A stretch of 64,000 nt of DNA from Desulfobulbus rhabdoformis (GTDB lineage: Bacteria; Desulfobacterota; Desulfobulbia; Desulfobulbales; Desulfobulbaceae), in assembly GCF_016919065.1 (NCBI RefSeq), contig NZ_JAFFQA010000015.1, positions 1-64,000 of the forward strand. The letters run 5' to 3'. Made by a program: the position numbers and the translations under genes. The notes beneath the pieces are model-generated. The model searched no databases and was not told the origin of the DNA. It saw only the letters and a program-made list of their open reading frames with translations. Shown here piece after piece: positions 28,239-37,078 of this stretch (its first letter is position 1; each line of letters starts with the position of its first letter).

Positions 28239-29399
28239 TTAAAGAGCCTCCTTGAAGATAGCCTCAATATCCGCGAGTTCAAATCGGCGCGGGTTGGTGA
28301 CCATGCAGGGATCGGCAAGCGCTTTTTGCGCCAGAAGGGTGATATCGTCCAAGCGTACGCCCCGTTTATCCAGGCCTGATTCAAATCCAAGCTGCCGTTT
28401 AAAGGACAAGACAGCCTCGGCAACCGCCTGCGCTCGCCTCTCCGGAGCGATTCCTTGCATCTGGACACCAAAAATCTCGCCGATACGATCGTAACGCTCA
28501 GGGACCGCTTCGTAATTCCGCTTGATGACCGCATCCAAAAGCAGGGTGTTACATTCACCGTGGGGCAGATCAAGCAGCCCGCCCAGGCTATGGGCCATGG
28601 CATGAACCGCGCCCAGACTGGCGTTGGAAAAGGCTAGACCGGCTTCAAGGCTTGCAAGCATCATCTGTTCTCTGAGTTCAACATCGTTTAAGTTATCAAG
28701 CACTTTGGGGAGAGAGCGCTGGATGAGACGTATTGCCTCCAGGGCATGCAAATCAGTCAGTTGGGAGCTGGCGGAGCTGACATAGGCTTCGATGGCATGG
28801 ACAAGAGCGTCCATGCCCGTGCACAGGGTCAGATCGCGATTCATGGTCAGGGTCAGACCGGGGTCAAGGAGGGCCAGATCAGGCACCATTGTTTTGCTGA
28901 TGATGGCAACCTTGACCCGCTCTTCCGTATTGTTGATGATCGCAAACTGAGAGACATCGGCAGAGGTACCGGAGGTGGTTGGCAGACAGATGAGGGGAGG
29001 TCCTGGAATCTCGACATTGTCCACCCCTTTGAAGGTAAGGATATGGTTATTATTGGCCGAGACAATGGAAACCCCCTTGGCACAATCCATGGGGCTCCCG
29101 CCACCCAGTGCGATGATGATATCGCAATGCGACTGGTGGTAGAGCTCAGCGGCTTCCATGACCTCGTAGTCCCGCGGATTAGGACTCACCTTGTCATAGA
29201 CAACCAAATCCACCCCGGCAGCGGCGAGAATGGTTTGCGCGCGTTCCAAAAGACCTGCCTGCACAAGCCCCTGGTCGGTCACAATAAAAACTCTGCCAGC
29301 ACCATAGTTGCGTACATAACGGCCGAGTAATTCAATTGCCCCGTCACCGAAGATAATTTCTGGAGCTAAAAATTTGCGAATATTTAACTCTGTTAACAT
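28239..29399 (-). CDS. Iron-containing alcohol dehydrogenase
   Basis: About 386 residues, the usual length of group III Fe-ADHs. It shows the NAD-binding 'GAGRVFIVTDQGL' and 'IIALGGGSPMDCAKGVSIV', 'PTTSGTSADVSQFA', and the metal-site blocks 'MDALVHAIEAYVSSA' and 'GAVHAMAHSLGGLLDLPHGECN', whose Asp/His residues bind iron. It would interconvert an alcohol and an aldehyde with NAD(H) in the cytoplasm, for instance in ethanol, propanediol or butanol metabolism. I start it at ATG 29399, which has a strong GGGGAGGGGGA ribosome site; the longer frame adds 47 residues of non-family sequence. A small TTTGA-N4-TCAAA palindrome lies at 29480-29493 upstream. Confidence 0.93.
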   Translation of the reverse strand: MLTELNIRKFLAPEIIFGDGAIELLGRYVRNYGAGRVFIVTDQGLVQAGLLERAQTILAAAGVDLVVYDKVSPNPRDYEVMEAAELYHQSHCDIIIALGGGSPMDCAKGVSIVSANNNHILTFKGVDNVEIPGPPLICLPTTSGTSADVSQFAIINNTEERVKVAIISKTMVPDLALLDPGLTLTMNRDLTLCTGMDALVHAIEAYVSSASSQLTDLHALEAIRLIQRSLPKVLDNLNDVELREQMMLASLEAGLAFSNASLGAVHAMAHSLGGLLDLPHGECNTLLLDAVIKRNYEAVPERYDRIGEIFGVQMQGIAPERRAQAVAEAVLSFKRQLGFESGLDKRGVRLDDITLLAQKALADPCMVTNPRRFELADIEAIFKEAL

Positions 29400-29598
29400 A
29401 GGCTTCCCCCTCCCCGGAGTACCGCTGACAACAGAACATTGGCTGCATAGCCTGTCTGTTCGTATCCTATGTGAAAAACTTTGATGCGTCAAACACCTTC
29501 GCCCCGTTCTTCTCTCCAAAAAATAACCTCTTGCCCTCACTCGTATTTTTTAAAACGATAGCCCCTGATCACATCACTTAAACGTCGGCAATCACCAT

Positions 29599-30036
29599 CT
29601 ATTCAGAGGCTGTAAAAGCACGTCCAAAACGATCCTGCCCCAACAGGTGAATACTGTCGCGAGCAAACAGGTCAAAAAAACTGGTATCAGCCAGCGTACA
29701 ACGAAATCCGCGGCAGGTGCGGGGCCTGTGATGATAAATTTTACAGCGGTACCTCCCGTTGACTTTCTGCAAAAAGATGCACCCCTTCTCATCGGGATGG
29801 ATCATATACACCTGTCCCTGGGCCAGGGCCTCGGCCTCCAGCTCTTCCATGGACCGCTCCCGCAGTTGATTTAAGCTGATATCAATACCGACATGTCCCC
29901 CCATCTTTTTTATAAAATGCACCTCATCGGGATGGAGTGCGATTTTACGATAGGACTTACAGCAGGTTCCGCACTGTCGGCAGGGAGTAAAGAGAGTGCG
30001 CAAGGCGGCTTCGTCGGGAACTTTGAGTGTATTCAT
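29599..30036 (-). CDS. YkgJ-type CxxC cluster protein
   Basis: About 145 residues with the UPF0153/YkgJ cysteine pattern: 'CRQCGTCCKSYRKIALHPDEV' at the N-terminus, then 'GCIFLQ', 'YRCKIYHHRPRTCRGFRC'. Proteins of this kind are thought to hold zinc or an Fe-S cluster; their role is mostly unknown, though some are linked to flagellin methylation or metal insertion. No membrane segment. ATG 30036 is preferred to GTG 30045. It lies 40 bp after the deacetylase gene on the same strand. Confidence 0.85.
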   Translation of the reverse strand: MNTLKVPDEAALRTLFTPCRQCGTCCKSYRKIALHPDEVHFIKKMGGHVGIDISLNQLRERSMEELEAEALAQGQVYMIHPDEKGCIFLQKVNGRYRCKIYHHRPRTCRGFRCTLADTSFFDLFARDSIHLLGQDRFGRAFTASE

Positions 30037-30076
30037 TGTGGGCACCCCAAACTCTCTCTATCAGGGATAGCGTTTT

Positions 30077-31108
30077 TTACAGGGTCCAAAACTGGTGAAC
30101 CGGATGGTGGGCAAGAATCTTTGCTGCCCGCTGTGAATAGGCAACTCCTGGGCGTTTGCCGCAGGGGGTCAGCAGACTATCCACCGTCGCCAGTACCGAA
30201 GCCTCCAGGCTCACAGGGTTGTATCCCCCTTCCAGAATAAAAAGCACCCGGTCATCACAGACCTCGTGGGCAAAAAACTTCAGGAGTTCCGTGACCACAA
30301 AAAACCAGTGGGTGGAAAGCAAGGTGCGGCTGATGGAATCATCCTCATGGCCATCATACCCAGCAGACACCAGTATGATCTGAGGGAGGTACTGCTCGAC
30401 CACATTGCCAAGCACCCGGTTAAGGAGAAAAAGATACTCAGCATCTCCAAACTGCTGATGGACCGGAAGGTTGAGAGTATACCCATACCCCTTACCGATC
30501 CCGACCTCCTGGGGCTTTCCGGTAAAGGGAAAAAGTTTTTCCTGATGGATGGAGCAGAACAAGACCTGGTCCGTCTCGTTAAAAACCGCCTGCGTCCCAT
30601 TGCCGTGGTGCACGTCAAAATCAAGGATTAAAATCCTCTGCATTCCATAAACCCGACGCAGGTACTGAGCAGTGATCGCCACATTGTTATAGAGACAAAA
30701 TCCCATGCCCCGACCGGGCTCGGCGTGGTGTCCCGGCGGTCGCACCAGGGCAAAACCATAATCAATCTCCCCGGCAACTATCCTATCCGCCAGTTCAAGA
30801 CACCCACCTGCTGCAAGCGCTGCGGTATAGAGGCTCTGTTCCATAAGATAGGTGTCGCGGTCATAGGAGAACGGATCCTGCACATTGACATGCTCACGCA
30901 GTTGCTCCTGATAAAAACTTGAATGTACCGCCTCGATATCTTCGGCAGAGGCTTCGCGGGGCCGAAAACACTGTACGCGTCCCAGGTACGGTTCTGCGGC
31001 AAGGCGTGTATACAGACGCCTTAGCCGGGCCGGATTTTCAAGAGAATGTTGAGGGATAGCATGATCAAAAAACCTCTGATCAGAAACAATACCTGGTCGT
31101 TTATGCAT
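30077..31108 (-). CDS. Histone deacetylase-family deacetylase (AcuC/acetylpolyamine amidohydrolase-like)
   Basis: About 343 residues with the arginase/deacetylase fold. All core motifs are present: 'LVRPPGHHAEPGRGMGFCLYNNVAIT' (charge-relay histidines), 'ILDFDVHHGNGTQ' (zinc Asp and His), 'SAGYDGHEDD' (zinc Asp) and 'LEGGYN'. The catalytic site looks complete, so it should remove acetyl groups from a lysine side chain or a polyamine. Start ATG 31108 overlaps the end of the upstream acetyltransferase gene by 8 bp, which implies coupled translation. The longer frame adds 39 residues that overlap the acetyltransferase and lack family resemblance. Confidence 0.93.
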   Translation of the reverse strand: MHKRPGIVSDQRFFDHAIPQHSLENPARLRRLYTRLAAEPYLGRVQCFRPREASAEDIEAVHSSFYQEQLREHVNVQDPFSYDRDTYLMEQSLYTAALAAGGCLELADRIVAGEIDYGFALVRPPGHHAEPGRGMGFCLYNNVAITAQYLRRVYGMQRILILDFDVHHGNGTQAVFNETDQVLFCSIHQEKLFPFTGKPQEVGIGKGYGYTLNLPVHQQFGDAEYLFLLNRVLGNVVEQYLPQIILVSAGYDGHEDDSISRTLLSTHWFFVVTELLKFFAHEVCDDRVLFILEGGYNPVSLEASVLATVDSLLTPCGKRPGVAYSQRAAKILAHHPVHQFWTL

Positions 31109-31664
31109 AGTGATACTGATAAATGGGTTCCTTGAGAAATCGCTCCCATTCCAGGCGATAGAGATAGCCGAGCCGCTGAACCTGCTGATCGGTATACGGT
31201 GTTGCCTGGACAAGCTCAAAGCCAAGTTTTTCCAGACAGCGCTGCTGCGCCAGATTGTTGACGTCGGTATACATTTCGACCCGCCTCAAACTAAGACGAT
31301 CAAAGAGAAAAAGAATCAGGTATTTTTGTGCTTCGGTTCCATACCCCTTTCCTCGCATCTCCGGGTTAGCCACCTTGAGTGCGATGACTGCGGTATTGGG
31401 ATCCTCAGAACGCATCCAGTAATGGATGGTTCCCAATGGTTCCCCCTCACGCAACTCCATCAAGAAGGTTTTGTTGCGCTTATTCCAGAGCATACCGGAC
31501 TCGATCTGCCTTTGCATCTCCGTAACAGAGAGATGCTCCGGACTCAGGTACAAACCATAGGCAAGAGGATCGTAGCTCCACCGGGACAAGAGCTCTGCGT
31601 CGTGTCTTTCGATACGACGCAGCAGCAGGCGGATCGTAAATAACTTATTGCCAAAGATGGTCAT
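31101..31664 (-). CDS. GNAT acetyltransferase, RimJ/RimL type
   Basis: About 187 residues. 'FTIRLLLRRIERHDAELLSRWSYDPLAYGLY' is the typical RimJ/L start; 'VIALKVANPEMRGKGYGTEAQKYLILFLFDRL' holds the acetyl-CoA pyrophosphate loop (RGKGYG); 'DVNNLAQQRCLEKLGFELV' is the C-terminal motif. It transfers acetyl from acetyl-CoA to an amine, perhaps a protein N-terminus or lysine. ATG 31664 starts the conserved domain; ATG 31697 is possible. Its overlap with a deacetylase gene suggests opposing activities on one substrate, as for AcuA and AcuC of Bacillus. Confidence 0.88.
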   Translation of the reverse strand: MTIFGNKLFTIRLLLRRIERHDAELLSRWSYDPLAYGLYLSPEHLSVTEMQRQIESGMLWNKRNKTFLMELREGEPLGTIHYWMRSEDPNTAVIALKVANPEMRGKGYGTEAQKYLILFLFDRLSLRRVEMYTDVNNLAQQRCLEKLGFELVQATPYTDQQVQRLGYLYRLEWERFLKEPIYQYHYA

Positions 31665-31727
31665 AGCACCAGGGCCCGGAACATGGTGGGCGTACATGGG
31701 AAAGGACAATGTTCTTTACCGGCTTTC

Positions 31728-34700
31728 CTATTTGGTCATATTGTTCACAGCCGTCTGCAGTGAACTGCTTGAGGCCATAAGTCGCTCCAAGGCGCCAACC
31801 GTATCGCCCACCGAATCCTGGACCGTCTCTGTCGTCTTCCGGTTATCCCCGGCGGTTTGCACAACCGTTTGGATCTGCTCCATCACCTTTTGCCCATGAT
31901 CATTCAGATCCGCAGCTCTGCCACTCACGTCGTCAATGGAGGAGGAAATCGTCATGATCCCGCTGGAAATCTCGTCCATGGCGCTCAAGGCCGTGTTAAT
32001 AACCTTGGAGCCGTCATCGAGCATGCGCATGCCATCCTGCATGGCGGTAATGGTCTGGCGGCTGTCATTCTCCACCATTTTGACGATATTGGAAATATCG
32101 ACGGCTGAACGAGAGCTGTTCTCGGCCAGTTTGCGGACTTCATCGGCAACCACGGCAAAACCGCGCCCGGCATCTCCGGCACGGGCGGCCTCAATAGCGG
32201 CGTTAAAGGCCAACAGATTGGTCTGAGAGGCAATTTCCTTGATAATATCAACAAAGCCACCGATCTTTTCCACCTGGGAAACCAGTGTAGCGACCATCTC
32301 GTTATTCTGTTGCATGGAACGATTAATCTGCTGCATCTTTTCGCCGGCCTCTGCTCCGGCCTTACGTCCATTTTCCGCTTCCGAGGAGACGGAACCGGCA
32401 AGCTGATTCACTTTTTCACTCACCCCCAGCATCTCAGTGGAAGAATCCAGCATCCGACGAATGGTGGTTTCCGAGGTATCGAGGCGCACCACCTCCTGCT
32501 CGATCGCTTCGTTCATGACCTGCATATCCTCCTTAACCTGCTCCATTCGCTGTTGGGAATCAACGACCAGGCTGGCGACCTCCCTGCTGGCATTGCTGAC
32601 CAGCTGTTCCACCTCGGCCTCGGCACTGACATCAAGAACAAACTCAAGCGCTCCCTTAATGTTGCCCTTGGCATCTTTTATCGGTGCGCCGGTGTACTTG
32701 ATGGCTATTTCCTGGCCATTGATCTGGGCCACGGTTTTATTGGAAATCACCTGATCGGTCTGCATGGCCTGGTTGCAGGAACAGTGCTCTGTACGACAAT
32801 GGCCAGTGTTGAACAAGCTGTAGCATTTTTTTCCAATCAACTCGTCGGCACTCTGGCCAAGCGTCTGCGCTCCAGCCGGGTTAATGTAGGTGATGGCAAA
32901 ATCGGTATCAACAGAGAAGATCGGTGTGGGAATAGCGTTGAGATTTTCAATCTTCTCATTGGCATCCTGGCGCTGACGTGCCTCATCGGTAATATCAAGA
33001 ACAAACTCGAGCGCGCCGGTGATATTGCCTTTGGCATCCTTGATAGGGGCACCGGTGTATTTAATGGGCATGATCACCCCGTCACGTGGTCGGGCGATGG
33101 TCTCTTCACTGAAAACCGCGTCACTGTTCATAGCCCGCAGACAGGCGCATTTCTCCGTCTGACAGTGCGGTGTCTTAAAAAGTTCATAACACTTGCGACC
33201 AATAGCCGTATCAGGGGTCAGACCAACGGCCGCTGCCCCTGCAGGATTCATAAAGGTGACAGTAAAATCGGTGTCGATCGACATGATCGGTGTGGGGATG
33301 GCGTTGAGGTTCTCGATCTTGGTGTTGGCGTCGTGACGCTGACGCGCCTCTTCGGTGACATCAAGAATAAACTCAAGCGCTCCCTTGATATTGCCCTTGG
33401 CATCCTTGATGGGAGCACCGGTATACTTGATGGGAACGATCACCCCGTCACGCGGCCTGGCAATGGTTTCCTCGGTGACGATACCATCGGTTGCCATGGC
33501 CTTGGCGCAGGCACATTTCTCGGTTCGACAGTGGGGCGTCTTAAAAAAATCGTAGCATTTCTTGCCCACCATCTCGTCCGGGCTCAGTCCCACCACCGAA
33601 GCTCCCGCCGGATTCATATAGGTAATGGTGAAATCGGTATCAATGGACATGATCGGCGTGGGGATGGCGTTGAGATTTTCGATCTTCTCATTGGCCATCT
33701 GCTGCTGCTTACTCTCCTCGGTGACATCTAAAACGTATTCAAGCGCCCCCTTGATATTACCTTTGGCATCTTTGATGGGAGCACCGGTATACTTGATGGG
33801 AATAATCACCCCATCACGTGGCCGGGCAATGGTCTGCTCAGAAACCACACTGTCGGTTTTCATCGCCCGCATGCAGGCGCATTTCTCCGTTTTACAGTGC
33901 GGGGTTTTAAAGAGATCGTAACACTTCTTGCCTACAGCCTCATCCGGGCTCAACCCCACCACCCCTGATCCGGCCGGGTTCATGAACGTGATGGTGAAAT
34001 CGGTATCAATGGACATGATCGGCGTGGGAATCGTATTGAGATTTTCAATTTTCTCCTCAGCCATCTGCTGCTGCCTGGCCTCATCGGTGACATCAAGCAC
34101 GTATTCAACCGCCCCAATGATATTCCCCTTGGCATCCTTGATCGGGGCGCCGGTGTACTTGATGGGCACAATCACCCCATCTTTCGGTCGGGCAATGGTC
34201 TGCTCGGAGACCACACTGTCGGTTTTCATCGCCCGCATGCAGGCACATTTTTCGGTTTTGCAATGCGGCGTTTTAAAGAGATCAAAACATTTTTTCCCAA
34301 TCGCCTCATCCGGAGTCAGCCCGGCGACCCCGGCCCCGGCTGGATTGATAAAGGTCACGGTAAACTTATCATCGATCTCCAGAATCGGAGTGGGGATAAC
34401 ATTCAGGTCGGTCTCCATCTGGTTGAGCCGCGCTTCCAGTTGTTTTTCCCGGGTGATATCCGCCATAACAACCAGAGTTTGCCCATCTCCACCAAGGGGA
34501 CTGGCCTGGGAACGGTAATACCTCAGACCGCTGCCATTATTGTGCACGGCTTCCGCCATGACAGGTTTGTGCAACCGTGCCGCCTTTTCCACCGGGCAAT
34601 CCTTGGTGCCGCAAAGGTGCAGACTACAGGTCTCTTCGCAGGTCATTTTGTCGATAACCTGGGACGAAGTCAGATTGAAGGTGTCATAAAAAGCCTTGTT

Positions 34701-34805
34701 AGCCCAAGTGATCGTACGTTTTCCATCAACCACAAACCCCACTTCGTTGCGAGTCTCCAAAATGCTCATGTCCAAACCGGCAGGTGTATTTGCTCCAGTT
34801 GCCAT
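31728..34805 (-). CDS. Soluble chemoreceptor with six cysteine-bearing PAS domains
   Basis: About 1025 residues with no membrane helix. A divergent PAS domain (about 20-130) carries [10 protein letters not shown] and a following Cys. Five near-identical PAS domains follow at an exact 122-residue period, each with C-x8-C-x4-C-x-C (for example '[18 protein letters not shown]'). The last 290 residues are a methyl-accepting signalling hairpin with the tip '[41 protein letters not shown]'. It should bind CheW-like partners as a cytoplasmic receptor. The 24 cysteines suggest metal, Fe-S or redox sensing, which is inference. ATG 34805 follows GGAGGG; ATG 34820 and 34817 are weaker. It is the last gene of a sigma-54-promoted operon. 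Confidence 0.93.
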   Translation of the reverse strand: MATGANTPAGLDMSILETRNEVGFVVDGKRTITWANKAFYDTFNLTSSQVIDKMTCEETCSLHLCGTKDCPVEKAARLHKPVMAEAVHNNGSGLRYYRSQASPLGGDGQTLVVMADITREKQLEARLNQMETDLNVIPTPILEIDDKFTVTFINPAGAGVAGLTPDEAIGKKCFDLFKTPHCKTEKCACMRAMKTDSVVSEQTIARPKDGVIVPIKYTGAPIKDAKGNIIGAVEYVLDVTDEARQQQMAEEKIENLNTIPTPIMSIDTDFTITFMNPAGSGVVGLSPDEAVGKKCYDLFKTPHCKTEKCACMRAMKTDSVVSEQTIARPRDGVIIPIKYTGAPIKDAKGNIKGALEYVLDVTEESKQQQMANEKIENLNAIPTPIMSIDTDFTITYMNPAGASVVGLSPDEMVGKKCYDFFKTPHCRTEKCACAKAMATDGIVTEETIARPRDGVIVPIKYTGAPIKDAKGNIKGALEFILDVTEEARQRHDANTKIENLNAIPTPIMSIDTDFTVTFMNPAGAAAVGLTPDTAIGRKCYELFKTPHCQTEKCACLRAMNSDAVFSEETIARPRDGVIMPIKYTGAPIKDAKGNITGALEFVLDITDEARQRQDANEKIENLNAIPTPIFSVDTDFAITYINPAGAQTLGQSADELIGKKCYSLFNTGHCRTEHCSCNQAMQTDQVISNKTVAQINGQEIAIKYTGAPIKDAKGNIKGALEFVLDVSAEAEVEQLVSNASREVASLVVDSQQRMEQVKEDMQVMNEAIEQEVVRLDTSETTIRRMLDSSTEMLGVSEKVNQLAGSVSSEAENGRKAGAEAGEKMQQINRSMQQNNEMVATLVSQVEKIGGFVDIIKEIASQTNLLAFNAAIEAARAGDAGRGFAVVADEVRKLAENSSRSAVDISNIVKMVENDSRQTITAMQDGMRMLDDGSKVINTALSAMDEISSGIMTISSSIDDVSGRAADLNDHGQKVMEQIQTVVQTAGDNRKTTETVQDSVGDTVGALERLMASSSSLQTAVNNMTK
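32568..34397 (-). repeat. Five tandem 366-bp PAS repeats within the chemoreceptor gene
   Basis: The landmark IPTPI recurs five times at exactly 122-residue steps, so the units are 366 bp with no insertions or deletions. Units are close in sequence ('[13 protein letters not shown]' is in all five), most alike in the middle and most diverged in the last unit. This points to recent in-frame duplication or ongoing recombination between copies. Long frames on the opposite strand here are artefacts of the repeats. Confidence 0.95.
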
Positions 34806-34826
34806 CGTTCCCTCCATCATCCTTTC

Positions 34827-36374
34827 TTAAAGTGTCGCATCCGACTGTTCACCGGGGCTTTGCAGACCACCTGCGCAGCACGCTGCTGCCAGCATTGCCT
34901 CCCCTGAAGGGAGTACTTCTTCAATCTTCAGGTGATTACGCAAAATATTGGCTACATTGACAACCAATACATGTTCCTTGAGTCCCTCATCGTTGATAAA
35001 TTCAATGAGTCGATCCAGGGTATCTTTCTTGGACTGCAGCTCAGGCCGCAGCGAAGGGGTTGTATGATATTTTTCCTGTTTATAAATGGTGGTAATCTCA
35101 TCAACCAACAGAGCCACCATATTGCCCCCCGCCGTGCCGATGATCAGCTTATCTTCCTGGCCCAACTCTTTACCGAGCACATTATGCTCCGGGCAGGTAT
35201 AGAAGTTGCGCAGACTCATCACGGGGACCACTCGACCGCGTAGATTGATCACCCCCTGAACCATCCCCTGCTCACTGGTGAGCTGAATCAGATCTCCGCA
35301 ATCGATTATTTCCTGCACATCTTTGAGTTCAATGGCGTAATGTTTGCCAATACCAAAAATAAGGTAGCAGTGTTCGGTGATAATATGGCGAGCCGAGGGC
35401 TCATCTTCCTGGATGATATTCTCTTTATTACGCCGTAGCTTGGCCATGGCGCTGATCTTATCGACCTGGGTTCTGATCAGCCCCTGCACATTGAGCAGCA
35501 TGATATTGTCAAATTTCTTTGTCGAGCAGACCCCCTGCAGATGGGGCAGATGCTCTCCGGGGATAGGGAGAATCTCATCCTCTGCCACCACGAGAATCTG
35601 ATGCACCTTATCCACAATCAGACCAAAAGAGAGGTCCTCCGAATGCATCACCAGAATGCGGGAATCTTCTGTGGGCATGAGATTCTCTGTGGAGCAGCCC
35701 AAAAGAACAGCACTGCAGAGCACAGGGATGGTTTGCCCGCGTAACTGCAGGGCCCCCTGCACTTTGCCGCTTTGAAAGGTTGCATCAATATTGTCGAAAA
35801 AACAGATCTCACGGGCCTCAGCCACCGGGACACCGTAGACCTGATCACGGCAGGAGTAGAGCACAAACTGCTGGTAGGTTCGTTGCCTGGTTGAGACAGC
35901 TTCCACCTGGCTCTGCCCTGCCTCATCATCTACGGAGCAGGGAAAAAGCCGTTTTAAATCGATGAGTTCCAGGGTTCGTTGACCATAATCCAATTTGATG
36001 AGATCGGTGACCACACTCTCCTGGTTCATGAGAAAGGAAGGGAGATGTTCAATGGACTGCGGCCCGATCCGGAGAACATCGCGTATATCCTCCACCAGGA
36101 GTCCATACCGTTTGCTCCCCCCCTGGACGACAACGACCTTGGCCTCTGAGCCGTACGTGGTCGTGGCAAGAGCCAGTCGTTTTTTCAGGTTAATGACCGG
36201 GATAACATCACCACGAAGCGGCATAATCCCCTCTAGAAAATCGGCGCTCGTCGGCAGGGGCTGGATTGGCTCATCCAAGACCAGTGCTTCCACAACCTGT
36301 TCGGCGGGCATGGCTATTTCAATGCCGCTGGACTGATCAAGAATAAATGAGGCAAATAACTGTTCTTTAATCAC
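34827..36374 (-). CDS. Scaffold protein with three CheW domains
   Basis: 515 residues made of three CheW-like domains: about 5-145 ('AMPAEQVVEALVLDEPIQPLP', 'LRGDVIPVINLKKRL', 'GLLVEDIRDVLRI'), about 167-310 ('YGVPVAEAREICFFDNI', 'LRGQTIPVLCSAVLL', 'GLIVDKVHQILVV') and about 333-485 ('YAIELKDVQEIIDCGDLIQLT', 'LRGRVVPVMSLRNFY', 'ALLVDEITTIYK'). There is no receiver or kinase domain, so it is neither CheV nor CheA. It likely clusters receptors and couples several receptor tips at once. It ends 21 bp before the six-PAS receptor, its obvious partner. Confidence 0.92.
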   Translation of the reverse strand: MIKEQLFASFILDQSSGIEIAMPAEQVVEALVLDEPIQPLPTSADFLEGIMPLRGDVIPVINLKKRLALATTTYGSEAKVVVVQGGSKRYGLLVEDIRDVLRIGPQSIEHLPSFLMNQESVVTDLIKLDYGQRTLELIDLKRLFPCSVDDEAGQSQVEAVSTRQRTYQQFVLYSCRDQVYGVPVAEAREICFFDNIDATFQSGKVQGALQLRGQTIPVLCSAVLLGCSTENLMPTEDSRILVMHSEDLSFGLIVDKVHQILVVAEDEILPIPGEHLPHLQGVCSTKKFDNIMLLNVQGLIRTQVDKISAMAKLRRNKENIIQEDEPSARHIITEHCYLIFGIGKHYAIELKDVQEIIDCGDLIQLTSEQGMVQGVINLRGRVVPVMSLRNFYTCPEHNVLGKELGQEDKLIIGTAGGNMVALLVDEITTIYKQEKYHTTPSLRPELQSKKDTLDRLIEFINDEGLKEHVLVVNVANILRNHLKIEEVLPSGEAMLAAACCAGGLQSPGEQSDATL

Positions 36375-36385
36375 TGACTTCTTCC

Positions 36386-36790
36386 TTAGGGTGTAAGTCC
36401 GGAGGATATATCCCTGGCAGGGGTGCTGCGAGCCTCCAATCGGTTGAGCACCGCTTCAACCTCGCTGAAATCACTATCCTGATAGGCAATGAATCGGGGG
36501 CGGAGCTGGTGTGCGGAGGCAACTGTTTCAGCATCCGCATCGGGAAGGATGAGAACAAAAAACACCTGCTCCAAACGAAAGCGAAAGGGGGACAGAGCCT
36601 GCAACTCCTGTCTGCTCTTTGCCTGGAGTACAATGGTTTCCGGTAAGGGGTCCGGCGTTTGAAAATAGCGACGCAACTCCTGCATGTTCCAGCAATCGGT
36701 TAACGACTCCAGATTATCCAGAGCCTTGATGGAACGTTTAAGTCGCTCACCACTTTCTGTCTGGTTCGACCGAAATAACAGCACGTTCAT
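36386..36790 (-). CDS. Hypothetical protein, first gene of the CheW/receptor operon
   Basis: 134 residues with no family I recognise. Alternating strands and helices ('MNVLLFRSN', 'ETIVLQAKS', 'VFFVLILPDAD', 'PRFIAYQDSDFSEVEAVLNRLEA') loosely recall a receiver fold without its phosphorylation site. No signal peptide or membrane helix. It stands 11 bp ahead of the triple-CheW gene and about 40 bp behind a sigma-54 promoter, so it probably serves the same chemosensory unit. Confidence 0.7.
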   Translation of the reverse strand: MNVLLFRSNQTESGERLKRSIKALDNLESLTDCWNMQELRRYFQTPDPLPETIVLQAKSRQELQALSPFRFRLEQVFFVLILPDADAETVASAHQLRPRFIAYQDSDFSEVEAVLNRLEARSTPARDISSGLTP

Positions 36791-36843
36791 GATAGCCTCT
36801 CTTCAGTGTTCGAACAGGTCCCACACTGTTCCCTTTGGAGAAG

Positions 36844-36858
36844 GCAAAGAACATGCCA
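36844..36858 (-). promoter_or_regulatory. Sigma-54 promoter of the CheW/receptor operon
   Basis: Read on the minus strand it is TGGCATGTTCTTTGC: GG and GC are 10 bases apart, with TGGCA at -24 and TTGC at -12. Only one base departs from the TGGCACG core. The start point would fall near 36832, giving a 42-base leader before the 134-residue protein. An NtrC-type regulator gene lies immediately upstream. Confidence 0.8.
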
Positions 36859-36895
36859 GAGCGCGCGAACCGGGGATTAAAAAAAAATCTCGTAT

Positions 36896-36911
36896 TCACA
36901 ATGAATTGTGA
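36896..36911. promoter_or_regulatory. Palindrome upstream of the sigma-54 promoter, likely activator site
   Basis: TCACAAT-GA-ATTGTGA has 7-bp perfect arms, centred about 71 bp upstream of the predicted start point. It fits an upstream activating site for the neighbouring sigma-54 response regulator. It is flanked by direct repeats of GCGCGCGA at 36861-36868 and 36919-36926. A CRP/FNR-type site is the alternative reading. Confidence 0.55.
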
Positions 36912-37078
36912 CTGATTGGCGCGCGAGACACACCAGATACAAAGCGATAGACTGTTAACTTTTGTTGACAGTGTTTTGTAAAGTGAACGAACAAAAAGAG
37001 CGTGGAGGGAAATGCGTAGAGGATTCTGTCAATGCGCTGTATTTGGTCTTGAATACAAAGCGTATGAAGCCGGCAACA

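Noticed and set aside
32310-33731. A 473-residue open frame on the + strand
   Set aside because: It runs antisense through the PAS repeats. Its regularity comes from the repeats, and the minus strand encodes a clear receptor.
32568-34397. Regular repeats considered as a CRISPR or similar array
   Set aside because: The unit is 366 bp and fully coding with PAS homology. There are no short palindromic repeats with unique spacers.
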